The position numbers and the translations under genes were made by a program. Below, one piece after another: positions 34,665 through 43,151 of a stretch of DNA of 64,000 nucleotides. Source of the stretch: Oscillospiraceae bacterium (GTDB lineage: Bacteria > Bacillota > Clostridia > Oscillospirales > UBA929); contig JAISCT010000045.1 of NCBI GenBank assembly GCA_031265355.1, positions 1 through 64,000 on the forward strand. Direction: 5' to 3'. Every line of letters starts with the position of its first letter. Positions within the stretch are counted from its first letter, which is position 1. A model generated the notes under the pieces. It had not been told where the DNA came from, made no database searches, and saw only the letters and a program-made list of their open reading frames with translations.

Positions 34665-37600
34665 ATGTATAAGAAGAGAGGCAAGTTTAGGAAATTTCTG
34701 GCTGTCTGTCTGGCGTTGACGGTGGTCTTGGCGCCGTCGTTCGCTTCACCCGCGATCGTCGTCGCCGCGCCTGCCGAGGGCAACCCGGAGCTTTCCCGCG
34801 CCATCGGGCCGGAAGGCATGGTCCTGCTCAAAAACGACGCGGGCGCCGACGGCGCGCAGGTGCTGCCGCTGAAATCAACGGACAAGATTTCGGTTTTCGG
34901 CGGCGCGCAGATCAATACGATCAAGGGCGGTACGGGTTCCGGCGACGTCAACGTGCCCTACAACAGGAACATTCTCTACGGGATACGGCAAAAAGTCACC
35001 GCCGGCAAAGTCGCTCTCGACACGGCGACGTCCGCCCAGTATGAATCCGACACCGGCTACACGGCCACGGACGATTTCGTCCAGACGGCCAAAGACGCCG
35101 GCTCGAACAAAGCCGTCGTCGTTCTGAGCCGCAATTCCGGCGAAGGCGGCGACAGAAACGCCGGCAAAGGCGACTATTATCTTTCCGACGCTGAAACGGC
35201 GCTGATACAGCGCGTTGCGGCAACATTTGCGGACGTCGCCGTCGTGCTCAACATCGGCGGCGTGATGGATCTGACATGGGTCGATTCTTATCCGCAGGTC
35301 AAGTCGGTGCTGCTGGCGTGGCAGGCCGGTATGGAGGGCGGCAACGCCATTGCGGACGTTCTTGTCGGCGACGAGTACCCGTCCGGGCATCTGGTGGATA
35401 CGTTCGCCAAGTCCTATGATTACTACCCGTCGTCGACGGCAAGCGGTATCGGCGCGTTCGGCGGCGACGGCGACGTCTATTACGGCGAGGACATTTATGT
35501 CGGTTACCGTTATTTTGCCACGGCGGACCCGACGTATTCCAGAGTGCAGCATGAGTTTGGGTACGGCCTCGGCTACACGCGGCTCGACACGGTTCCGGCC
35601 ATCCGCGGTTCCGCGCCGGATTACGGCCCCGTGGCTGTGGAGGAAGGCAGTATCAAGGTTTCGGCGACCGTAACCAACGCTGGGACAGAATACAAAGGCA
35701 AAGAAGTGGTTCAGGTCTATTTCGAGGGGCCGAGCGGCGCTCTCAACAAGCCCGCCCGCGAATTGGCGGCTTTCGAAAAAACTGGGGACCTTGCCCCGGG
35801 CGCCTCGCAGACGCTCGAAATCAGCTTCCCTGTCAGCGACCTCTCGTCTTACGACGACTTGGGTGTGACCGGCCATAAATCCTGCTGGGTGATCGAGCCG
35901 GGGCGTTACTGGGTGTATGTCGGCAATTCGGTGAAAAACGCCGTGAAAGTCGGCTATTACGAAGTCGCGGATCTCATTGTGACCGAAGAGGCGCATGAAT
36001 ATCTCACGCCGTCGGCAGGCTTCGACGTCCTCATCGACCCCACAACCGGCGAGACGCGGCATAACGGCCCGGAAATTCCGCCCGTCACGTTTGCGATAGC
36101 AAATAACAAGACGTCTGTCGTCAACGCCTATGAGCCGTCCAAGAGATCGGCGGGGATCTCGTTCCCTGTGGGCACGGCGGCTGGCGTTCCGTCTGTCGTC
36201 GGCTTTGAAACGGCTACATGGCTTCAGTACAGCGTGACCGTTCAGCAGGCGGGGGATTATTACTTCTCAGCGACCTATTCCAACGGGAACCCGACCGTGC
36301 CCGATTCGTTCGACGTCTTCATCGACGAGGACCCGGTGAAGCTGAACGCGGAAAACGTCGCGCTTCCGAACACAAGCGAGTCGTCGATGTATCAGATGAA
36401 GGACAGTGCAAAGTATCTCATCGCGCTTCCGCAGGGCAGCCACGTGATCAAATTGGTTTCGAAGGCGGACAGCAACGGCTATCTCAACTTCCTGAACTTC
36501 CAGCCGAGCTGGATCGAGGCCGGTGTCGTCGCGGTCAATGCGCTGACAAGTTCCAAATTGACAATCGCCGACACGTTCCTTGAAAACCTCGTCGGGACTT
36601 CCGTGATGGAAACAATCCCGAACGGCGGCGGCGACAAATGCATAGGCGCTTTTCAGACGAACAGCACGCTGACCTACAAGCTGATTGTCGCGCAGGAAAA
36701 CGATTATGACATCACAATCGACTACGCGAACGGCAATGCGGCCATGACGGACTCGATCCGGTTCTACCTGACCGACAGCACGGACAACGTGACCGCGAAC
36801 CCGCTTGCGACGACCCCCGCCGCCGTCGCGATCACGCAGACGGCCAGCTCCGGTGCGAACCGTTACTACACGTTCGTGAGCAGCGACCCCTACACGGTGC
36901 ATCTGCCCGCGGGGACGTATTATTTCACCATCCAGTCACGTACGGGCTCGGCCGGCAACCTGCGTTCGCTTACGTTCAAGCCGTCGGCGTTTGCCGTTTC
37001 CAGTGCCCGCACAACGATGATAGGCGCATACCTGGCCTCGGCGATGACGTCGGCGATCAGGGTCGAGACGGTGCCCGCGACGGGTCTTCCGACGGTCGCC
37101 TATTTCAATAGCGGTGAGGCGCTGACGTACAAGCTCAGCGTCGAACAGGCAGGGCTTTATAAGTTCCAGCTGAACTACGCCAACGGGCGCGCCGCCATAC
37201 CCGACCCGTTCGCGATTACCGTCAACGGGAACGCGACGACCGCAAGCGGCGAATCCGCCGACATCAAAGTCGCCATGGCGCAAACCGGCGACGGCAGCGG
37301 TGCCGGCGCGTGGTACAATCCGGCGATGAGCGACATCTATCTGTTTGATCTGCCGGCCAGCGCGGTCACGCTGACGTTTACGGCCAAGACGAGCTGCGGC
37401 AATCTGAATTACTTCACGCTCCGCCCGGCGAGCCTGCCGGACGGCCTGTTTGAGATCTCGGCCACCGAAACGACGGTCTGCCCGGCGTATCCGCCGACGT
37501 CGCTCGTCAAGACGGGTTCGTTCGCGTGGGAGAACGTCCCCGGAACGGAGGATCAGTGCACAGGCAACTTTGACGCCGGCACGACGATAACGTATACCCT

Positions 37601-39677
37601 TGACGTGGCGGAGAGCGGCGCGTACAATCTGGTTTTCCGCCACGCGAACTATGCCGAGCGGCTCGGCGCCGTGGACGTTTCGATCGATGGGGAGAACACG
37701 TTCACCGTGAGCTTCTCGCAAACCGCGCCGGCGGGCGCCACCGGGGGCGCGGTGTACTATACGTTCGCCGACAGCGTGCCGTATCCCATCCAGCTGGCCG
37801 CCGGAAGGCACACGCTGACGCTGGTTTCCAAGACGACGGGTGCGGGCAACATCAGCGCGTTGAAATTCACGCCGGCGCTTGCCGCCAGCAGCGCGCCCGC
37901 CAGAGCGCAAACGGCGCCGCTCGCTTTTGAAGCCGCCGTGTCAAGCCTTGCGCAGGCCGGCGCCGCGCGCGGTTACACCTATGATCCTGCCGGATACACG
38001 CCGCTTTATTACACCGACCGCGAAAATTCGATCTTCAATCCGGGCGCGAGCGCCGGTCCGAAGCTCGTCGACGTGTATAACGGCGACATCACGCTTGACG
38101 ACTTCGTGCAGAATTTCACGCTCGACGAGATGGCCGAGCTTTCCCAGGGGCACGGGGCCGGCGTGCCGAGCGGCACAGGGACCCTGGGCGGCCTTAGCAG
38201 GCTTGGCGCGCCGGCGCTCGAAACCGCCGACGGCCCGGCCGGGCTGCGCATCGACAGCGCAACCGCCTGGCCGATTGGGACGATGCTCGCCTGCACGTGG
38301 AACACCCCGCTCATCGAGCGGATGGGCGAGGCCGTCGCGGCCGAGATGGTCGCCAACAGGGTGGATATCTGGCTTGCGCCGGGCATGAACATCCACCGCA
38401 ATCCGCTCTGCGGCCGCAATTTCGAGTATTATTCCGAAGATCCGCTTGTGACGGGCAAAATCGCCGCCGCCCTGACGCGCGGCGTCCAGTCCCGCGACGT
38501 CGGCGTGACGCTCAAGCACTACGCCGTAAACAACCAAGAGCAGAACCGCAACGGCGGCTCAAACTCAGTGCTGACAGAGCGCGCGGCCCGCGAGATCTAT
38601 CTGAAGGGATTTGAGATCGCCATCAAAGAGGGCGACCCGTTCTGCATCATGTCGTCCTACAACCTGATGAACGGCGTCGAAACGTCCGAGCGCTGGGATC
38701 TAATCACCGGCATCCCGACCGGCGAGTGGGGCTGGCACGGCATCATGATGACCGACTGGGGCAACGGTTCCAACAATGCCAGAGAAGCCGCAGCCGGAAA
38801 CGACATCAAGATGGCCAGCGGCAGCCCGTCCACGGTATCGGCGGCTGTCGCCGCCGGTACGCTCACGGAGGAGCAGCTCCGCGAGAATATGAAGGACATC
38901 CTCTATACGACCCTTCGTTCGCGCAAGCTGTTTGTCGAGGAGGAAATAAAAGTCGCGCCGATCCCGGCGGCCGGAACCATCCGTATCGAGGGCGAGGATT
39001 TCAACGAGAAAACCGGGAGTCCTCAGGCCGAGGGCGGCACAAATGCCAGCGGCGGCAGGGATCTCGGCTATATGGACGCGGGCGGCTCCGTGACGTACTA
39101 CATTGACGTCGCGAGAAGCGGCGCATACGAGTTCCTGTTCCGCTACGCGGGCAACAGCGGCGACGGCGGGCGTCTGGATATAGCCGTTGACGGGGTCGTC
39201 GTCTCCGCCTTCCAGGGCGGCCTGACAGGCGGTTGGCAGAATTGGGTATGGGCGGCAAGCCCGGTCACGGTTCCGCTGACGGCCGGTGAACACAGGCTCA
39301 GGCTCAATATCACCGCGAGCGGCGGCAACGTTGACTGCTTCGACGTCACACGCGCGCTCGCGCCGAACCTCTCCATCGACGACGGCTATCGGATCTATCA
39401 GTCGGCGGCCACAGTCGAGGCCGGCCAATATTCGCCGGAGTTCGCGATCATCAAGAACGATCCGGCGCCGGCTGGCGACGCGCTTCTGATCGCCGCCAGT
39501 TACGACGCCGCCGGCAGATTGATCGGAATTGACACAACGCCAGTTCCGGCTGCTGCAACAGGTTACACCATGGCCGTCGCGGCGCTCGCCAAACCCGAGG
39601 ACGCCGCCAACTGTAAGTTCTATATCTGGGACGGTCAGTACAGGCCGCTGACAGATCTGAATACGCTCGCCGAGTAA
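34665..39677 (+). CDS. Secreted multimodular GH3 glycosidase with reversed domain order
   Basis: A 1670-residue secreted enzyme. Order: signal peptide (1-~36); GH3 'C-terminal' sandwich domain (~45-300) with candidate acid/base Glu160 in 'NSGEGGDRN'; Fn3-like domain (~330-430); four related ~150-residue beta modules (~475-615, 620-772, 775-922, 926-1074), each with a Y-x-ANG or HANY core and a closing G-N-L/I motif, resembling CBM6/35; GH3 N-terminal TIM barrel (~1090-1425) with 'KHYAVNNQEQNR' and candidate nucleophile Asp1364 in 'GIMMTDWGN'; a CBM6-like module (~1432-1567); and a final Ig-like domain ending in a 'YIWDGQYRPL' motif. Canonical GH3 enzymes have the barrel first. It probably acts on plant or host beta-glycans; specificity is unknown. 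GGAAGG precedes ATG 34665. Confidence 0.9.
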   Translation: MYKKRGKFRKFLAVCLALTVVLAPSFASPAIVVAAPAEGNPELSRAIGPEGMVLLKNDAGADGAQVLPLKSTDKISVFGGAQINTIKGGTGSGDVNVPYNRNILYGIRQKVTAGKVALDTATSAQYESDTGYTATDDFVQTAKDAGSNKAVVVLSRNSGEGGDRNAGKGDYYLSDAETALIQRVAATFADVAVVLNIGGVMDLTWVDSYPQVKSVLLAWQAGMEGGNAIADVLVGDEYPSGHLVDTFAKSYDYYPSSTASGIGAFGGDGDVYYGEDIYVGYRYFATADPTYSRVQHEFGYGLGYTRLDTVPAIRGSAPDYGPVAVEEGSIKVSATVTNAGTEYKGKEVVQVYFEGPSGALNKPARELAAFEKTGDLAPGASQTLEISFPVSDLSSYDDLGVTGHKSCWVIEPGRYWVYVGNSVKNAVKVGYYEVADLIVTEEAHEYLTPSAGFDVLIDPTTGETRHNGPEIPPVTFAIANNKTSVVNAYEPSKRSAGISFPVGTAAGVPSVVGFETATWLQYSVTVQQAGDYYFSATYSNGNPTVPDSFDVFIDEDPVKLNAENVALPNTSESSMYQMKDSAKYLIALPQGSHVIKLVSKADSNGYLNFLNFQPSWIEAGVVAVNALTSSKLTIADTFLENLVGTSVMETIPNGGGDKCIGAFQTNSTLTYKLIVAQENDYDITIDYANGNAAMTDSIRFYLTDSTDNVTANPLATTPAAVAITQTASSGANRYYTFVSSDPYTVHLPAGTYYFTIQSRTGSAGNLRSLTFKPSAFAVSSARTTMIGAYLASAMTSAIRVETVPATGLPTVAYFNSGEALTYKLSVEQAGLYKFQLNYANGRAAIPDPFAITVNGNATTASGESADIKVAMAQTGDGSGAGAWYNPAMSDIYLFDLPASAVTLTFTAKTSCGNLNYFTLRPASLPDGLFEISATETTVCPAYPPTSLVKTGSFAWENVPGTEDQCTGNFDAGTTITYTLDVAESGAYNLVFRHANYAERLGAVDVSIDGENTFTVSFSQTAPAGATGGAVYYTFADSVPYPIQLAAGRHTLTLVSKTTGAGNISALKFTPALAASSAPARAQTAPLAFEAAVSSLAQAGAARGYTYDPAGYTPLYYTDRENSIFNPGASAGPKLVDVYNGDITLDDFVQNFTLDEMAELSQGHGAGVPSGTGTLGGLSRLGAPALETADGPAGLRIDSATAWPIGTMLACTWNTPLIERMGEAVAAEMVANRVDIWLAPGMNIHRNPLCGRNFEYYSEDPLVTGKIAAALTRGVQSRDVGVTLKHYAVNNQEQNRNGGSNSVLTERAAREIYLKGFEIAIKEGDPFCIMSSYNLMNGVETSERWDLITGIPTGEWGWHGIMMTDWGNGSNNAREAAAGNDIKMASGSPSTVSAAVAAGTLTEEQLRENMKDILYTTLRSRKLFVEEEIKVAPIPAAGTIRIEGEDFNEKTGSPQAEGGTNASGGRDLGYMDAGGSVTYYIDVARSGAYEFLFRYAGNSGDGGRLDIAVDGVVVSAFQGGLTGGWQNWVWAASPVTVPLTAGEHRLRLNITASGGNVDCFDVTRALAPNLSIDDGYRIYQSAATVEAGQYSPEFAIIKNDPAPAGDALLIAASYDAAGRLIGIDTTPVPAAATGYTMAVAALAKPEDAANCKFYIWDGQYRPLTDLNTLAE

Positions 39678-39699
39678 AGTGAATCATAGTTGACAAGAA

Positions 39700-41106
39700 A
39701 TGCCAAAAATCCGGACGTCTATCTTTTTTGATAGACGTCCGGATTTATTTGTAAACGCTGTCAAATGGCTCAAAACTGTCAAAAAGTATGCCTATGACAG
39801 GCTTATGCCGAACGCGACAAACGCGGAAAGGCTCGCATACTATCCGATGGCCACGGCCCAGGCCACGGAATTCTGGCGTGCCAGCCGATTCTATGCCGGT
39901 ATCCAGCAATTCTGTGGGCTTGGCTATTCAAAGCCCGGCCAAAGCGGCGCCACAAGCGACGTCTTAAGTCCCGACCTGACGGTACCGGTTATCCGTCCCG
40001 GAGTCAAGCAGTGGTTCACAAGTGCGTTCGCGCCGCTTGGCATAATCATTGAGCAATACGGCGATACGATAAGGCTCGAATGGGGCGAAAGTAAACCTAT
40101 ATCCGTTTCACTGATCAATGATCTCAATGAGGATATCGTCGATTTGCCCGTAACGCTTGCCGTTTACGGCGACGACGGTGATGTCCTTTACTCGGAGACA
40201 AAACAGTACAGCGTCCGCGAGGCGGGCTCGGCCAATCAGAGCGACGTGAACAGGGATGTCTTTCACTTGAGGCTGACGTCGCCAGGTCTGGAAAACGGCG
40301 ACTCGCTGCGCCTTGTCGCGTCTTATGAACGCGGAGGCGTAACCGTGACGAGTGTGAGGACGCTTGTGATGTCGAGTTCTTCAAAATCAGGATTTTTCGC
40401 TGCGACAGACGAGGCGCTCATAACAGGCGACTCTGCGAAAACAGTTTCAGTTGGTACGCTGCTGGAAAACTATCAGGAAAAGGAACAGCAGTGCGTGATT
40501 ACACTGGCCATTTATGACGCTGACGGACGGCTTGCCGTCATTGACAGTAAAATCTTGAATCTTGAAATTCATGAATCTGAGCGCTTAACGAACGCCATCG
40601 CCGGAATCGTGCTCCAAAAGGGCTATACCGCTAGCGTCTACATTTGGGACAATGGTTACGTACCCCTTGCCGCCGCACAGGGCTTGCCTTTAAGTCAGCG
40701 TGAAGAGACAATCTACAGCGCGGCGAATGCGGAATTCGGCGGAGGAGTACGCCTTACTACAAACACCGCGTCGCCTTCTGGATACGAATTGGGGTATATT
40801 GATCAGGCTTCTTCATTTTTCCAATGGAAAAACGTCATAGGCGGCAAACCGGGAGATAAATACCTGCTGAAGCTCTATTATGCCACCAATAACAATCCGG
40901 GAAGCTATAAAGTATTGGTAAATGGAGAGAATGCGGGCAGTGTTTCTTTCAATAAAACGGGCGGCTGGAGTAATTATTCCGGCATCGCTGAGCTTGAACT
41001 GGTTTTAACGTTGAATTCGGATAATACCAACGTGATTCGTTTTGAACGTGTGGCAAGCGAGGCCAACGTAGCTCAAATTTCGCTGGCGGCGATAACAGAG
41101 TACTAA
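39700..41106 (+). pseudogene. 5'-truncated glycoside hydrolase with C-terminal beta modules
   Basis: The 468-residue frame opens inside a hairpin element, so its first ~18 residues are repeat-derived. Homology-like sequence begins around 39755 ('VKKYAYDRLMP', 'YYPMATAQATEFWRASRFYA', 'SAFAPLGIIIEQYGD'), which looks like the tail of a glycosidase catalytic barrel, followed by an Ig-like domain, a domain ending 'YIWDNGYVPL' that matches the end of the GH3 protein, and a CBM6/35-like module. The catalytic part and signal peptide are gone. It is most likely a decayed fragment joined to the repeat by recombination. Any product would be cytoplasmic. Confidence 0.65.
39709..39744 (+). repeat. Hairpin element copy A
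   Basis: A 15-bp perfect stem (ATCCGGACGTCTATC) with a six-T loop, followed by TTTATTTG. It can serve as terminator of the GH3 gene. The same stem occurs at 41195 and 42096. Confidence 0.85.
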
Positions 41107-41123
41107 ACGCCGCAAGGCGCCGA

Positions 41124-41250
41124 TCACAATCAGGCCGATTGTGACGCTATGTAAAAGCGGCTGGCGCCGAGAAAATTGACAAAAATACTAAAAGATCCGG
41201 ACGTCTATCTCTTTTCGATAGACGTCCGGATTTGTTTCTATAGCCCGTCA
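41124..41250 (+). repeat. Hairpin element copy B (extended)
   Basis: The stem ATCCGGACGTCTATC...GATAGACGTCCGGAT (41195-41231) is followed by TTGTTTCTATAGCCCGTCA. About 70 bases before the stem lies TCACAATCAGGCCGATTG, which is nearly repeated before copy C. The element separates the truncated glycosidase from the toxin-antitoxin genes. Confidence 0.85.
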
Positions 41251-41286
41251 TCGCCCGGGACAGTGTAAAATCATCGGAATTACCTG

Positions 41287-41315
41287 TTGACATTGCAATG
41301 GATTTGGTATACACT
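41287..41315 (+). promoter_or_regulatory. Promoter of the toxin-antitoxin pair
   Basis: A consensus TTGACA at 41287-41292 and TACACT at 41310-41315, spacer 17 bases, sit just before the antitoxin ribosome binding site AAAGAGG. Confidence 0.65.
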
Positions 41316-41335
41316 GTAATAAAGAGGTGATCATT

Positions 41336-41608
41336 GTGGCGCAAATCAGCATACGTATAGACGATGAACTCCGTGAGCAAACAGACAAAATCCTTGGAGA
41401 ACTCGGCCTTAGCATTTCCGTTGCTGTCAGTATTTTTGCGCGGCAAATTGTAAGGTCGCGCGGGATACCCTTTCAGCTGACACTTTCGGAACAGCGTGCG
41501 GTCAATCGACAGGAAGCCGTTCGGAGGTTGTTTGAGAGCGCCGATGCGCATCCTGTCAAACTACCAGATGGTTATCAATTTAACAGAGATGAGTGCTATG
41601 ACGAATAG
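41336..41608 (+). CDS. RelB/DinJ-family antitoxin
   Basis: A 90-residue protein with the ribbon-helix-helix N-terminus typical of RelB/DinJ ('AQISIRIDDELREQTDKILG', 'SISVAVSIFARQIV') and the 'RGIPFQLTLS' linker, followed by a C-terminal toxin-binding tail. It would repress its own operon and neutralise the PIN toxin encoded next. GTG 41336 is preferred because AAAGAGGTG is well placed; GTG 41327 overlaps that site. The gene overlaps the toxin by 11 bases. Confidence 0.88.
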   Translation: MAQISIRIDDELREQTDKILGELGLSISVAVSIFARQIVRSRGIPFQLTLSEQRAVNRQEAVRRLFESADAHPVKLPDGYQFNRDECYDE

Positions 41609-42017
41609 GGTTTTTATAGACAGCAATGTTTGGGTATACGCTCTTGCCGAGACAGGGGACAAGCGAGACTCCATCGCTCGTAAATTCATTGACAGCGCCA
41701 TTCTTGATTCCGCGCCAGTAATATCGTATCAGGTTGTCAATGAAACGATGCGCGTGCTGAGAAAATTGGGAAAATGCGAAAGAGAGCTGCGAGAAATCAT
41801 CGACAATCTGTTCAGTATTTGCGAGGTTGTCGGATTCACAAAGGAATCCGTATTGCGTGCCTCGGAGTTACGTGAAACAATGTCTGTGTCGTATTGGGAC
41901 AGCCAGATTGTTGCAAGTGCCCTTCTTGCGGGATGCAGCGACCTTATAAGCGAAGACTTGCAAGATGGCTTTCTCATACAAGAGACGTTGACGGTGAAAA
42001 ACATATTTAAAGACTGA
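41598..42017 (+). CDS. PIN-domain toxin (VapC-like ribonuclease)
   Basis: A 139-residue PIN-domain protein with acidic active-site residues in the expected places: Asp in 'VFIDSNVWVYAL', Glu in 'SYQVVNETMRV', Asp in 'VSYWDSQIVASALLAG' and Asp in 'LISEDLQDG'. Such toxins cleave RNA, often tRNA. ATG 41598 overlaps the antitoxin end, the standard layout for a type II module. A RelB/DinJ antitoxin paired with a PIN toxin is a recurring mixed combination. The pair is bounded by hairpin copies B and C. Confidence 0.87.
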   Translation: MTNRVFIDSNVWVYALAETGDKRDSIARKFIDSAILDSAPVISYQVVNETMRVLRKLGKCERELREIIDNLFSICEVVGFTKESVLRASELRETMSVSYWDSQIVASALLAGCSDLISEDLQDGFLIQETLTVKNIFKD

Positions 42018-42044
42018 GGGTTCGCGTGATGCCAAGACAACCCT

Positions 42045-42150
42045 TCACAATCAAGCCGATTGCGGCGTCGCGGGAATTACCCCCAAATGCCACAAATCCG
42101 GACGTCTATCTTTTTCCAATAGACGTCCGGATTTGTTTCTATAGCCCGTC
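42045..42150 (+). repeat. Hairpin element copy C (extended)
   Basis: Stem ATCCGGACGTCTAT...ATAGACGTCCGGAT (42096-42132) is followed by TTGTTTCTATAGCCCGTCA as in copy B, and preceded at 42045 by TCACAATCAAGCCGATTG. It lies directly after the PIN toxin gene. Confidence 0.85.
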
Positions 42151-42158
42151 ACTGAATA

Positions 42159-42218
42159 CCATTTCCGCTGACGCTTTCGGAACAACCCCTTGCGGAACGG
42201 CATGCGGTTAATCGGCAG
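42159..42218 (+). pseudogene. Fragment of a RelB/DinJ antitoxin gene
   Basis: The sequence after copy C (CCGCTGACGCTTTCGGAAC... then GCATGCGGTTAATCGGCAGG) matches the antitoxin gene segment at about 41474-41515 (CAGCTGACACTTTCGGAAC, GCGTGCGGTCAATCGACAGG), with a short insertion. So a second, mostly deleted copy of the antitoxin once followed copy C, as the intact one follows copy B. Confidence 0.65.
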
Positions 42219-42222
42219 GATA

Positions 42223-42675
42223 ATGGATATATTGATAAAACCGGATCTGAATTTCGTCCCGCAGGACATACAATTCAAATATACCAAAATCACCACCCGT
42301 GCCGAGTTCTGCGCGCTGGTCGTCACGCTCTACGAAACCATCATCGATACGGAAATTACCGGACGCAGTGAATTTGACGATACCAACGACATCAATGTGG
42401 AAAAGGCGGCATACATCGGCGTAGTCAACGGCACCAGTCCAGGCAAGTTTGCCACCTACATGTCGTTGACACGGGAGCAAGCGGCCACTATGCTGGCACG
42501 TCTGGCCATTGCCATTGGCAAACCGTTCCCGCAAAAAGCCACTACCTTCGGTGATAAGGGCAACATTTCGGATTGGGCGCTGGAGGCCGTCGCTCATGCG
42601 CACATACGGGAACACTTATTCTTTCAATCCTTGTTGGAGCATCAAATGCTTGATTGGTATGAGGATATACCCTGA
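42223..42675 (+). pseudogene. SLH-domain protein remnant, truncated and frameshifted
   Basis: The frame encodes S-layer homology repeats: 'TTRAEFCALVVTLYETI', 'MSLTREQAATMLARLA' and 'ISDWALEAVAHA'. The N-terminal bulk of any surface protein is missing. Near 42600 the SLH sequence switches to the +1 frame, where 'TYGNTYSFNP' continues the third repeat, so the original reading frame is broken. The remnant ends inside the 3' end of ispF on the opposite strand. SLH repeats anchor proteins to cell-wall polymers; this copy is non-functional. Confidence 0.75.
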
Positions 42676-43151
42676 TTTTTCGTGTCGAACAGGAGGGCGA
42701 CGGCGTGGGCGGCGATGCCCTCGCCGGCTCCTGTGAAACCCATCCCTTCCTCCGTCGTGGCCTTGATGCCGATCTGATCGGGGTCGCATCCCAGCGCGCG
42801 CGCGAGGTTGCGCCGCATCGCCGCCCGGTGGGGGGCGAGCGCCGGGCGCTGCGCCACCACCGTGACGTCGACGTTGCCGACGGCAAAGCCGCGCGCCGTC
42901 AGCATCTCCGAGACACGCCGCAAAAGGTCGAGGCTGCACGCCCCCCGGTAGGCCGGGTCGGTGTTTGGGAACCAGTGCCCAATGTCCTCGAGCCCCGCCG
43001 CGCCCAGGAGCGCGTCCATCACGGCGTGGCAGAGCACGTCGGCGTCCGAATGGCCCTCAAGGCCCAGGGGGGATTCGATCTCTACGCCGCCCAGTACGAG
43101 CGGCCGCCCGGCCGTCAGGCGGTGTGCGTCATAGCCGTGCCCGATCCTCAT
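42642..43151 (-). CDS. ispF: 2-C-methyl-D-erythritol 2,4-cyclodiphosphate synthase
   Basis: A 169-residue IspF of the MEP isoprenoid pathway. Metal ligands are in 'RIGHGYDAHRL' and 'EGHSDADVLCHAVMDALLGA'; 'DIGHWFPNTDP' and 'GIKATTEEGMGFTGAGEGIA' are diagnostic. The last ~12 residues (after FDTKNQ) look unrelated to the family and overlap the SLH remnant, so the natural 3' end was probably replaced during a rearrangement, apparently without loss of the catalytic core. The start overlaps the ispD stop (ATGA). Confidence 0.94.
   Translation of the reverse strand: MRIGHGYDAHRLTAGRPLVLGGVEIESPLGLEGHSDADVLCHAVMDALLGAAGLEDIGHWFPNTDPAYRGACSLDLLRRVSEMLTARGFAVGNVDVTVVAQRPALAPHRAAMRRNLARALGCDPDQIGIKATTEEGMGFTGAGEGIAAHAVALLFDTKNQGISSYQSSI

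Noticed and set aside
39709-42132. Integron-like attC sites bounding cassettes
   Set aside because: The repeats lack the RYYYAAC/GTTRRRY core sites and no integrase is present; the stems carry T-runs and fit terminators or another repeat class.
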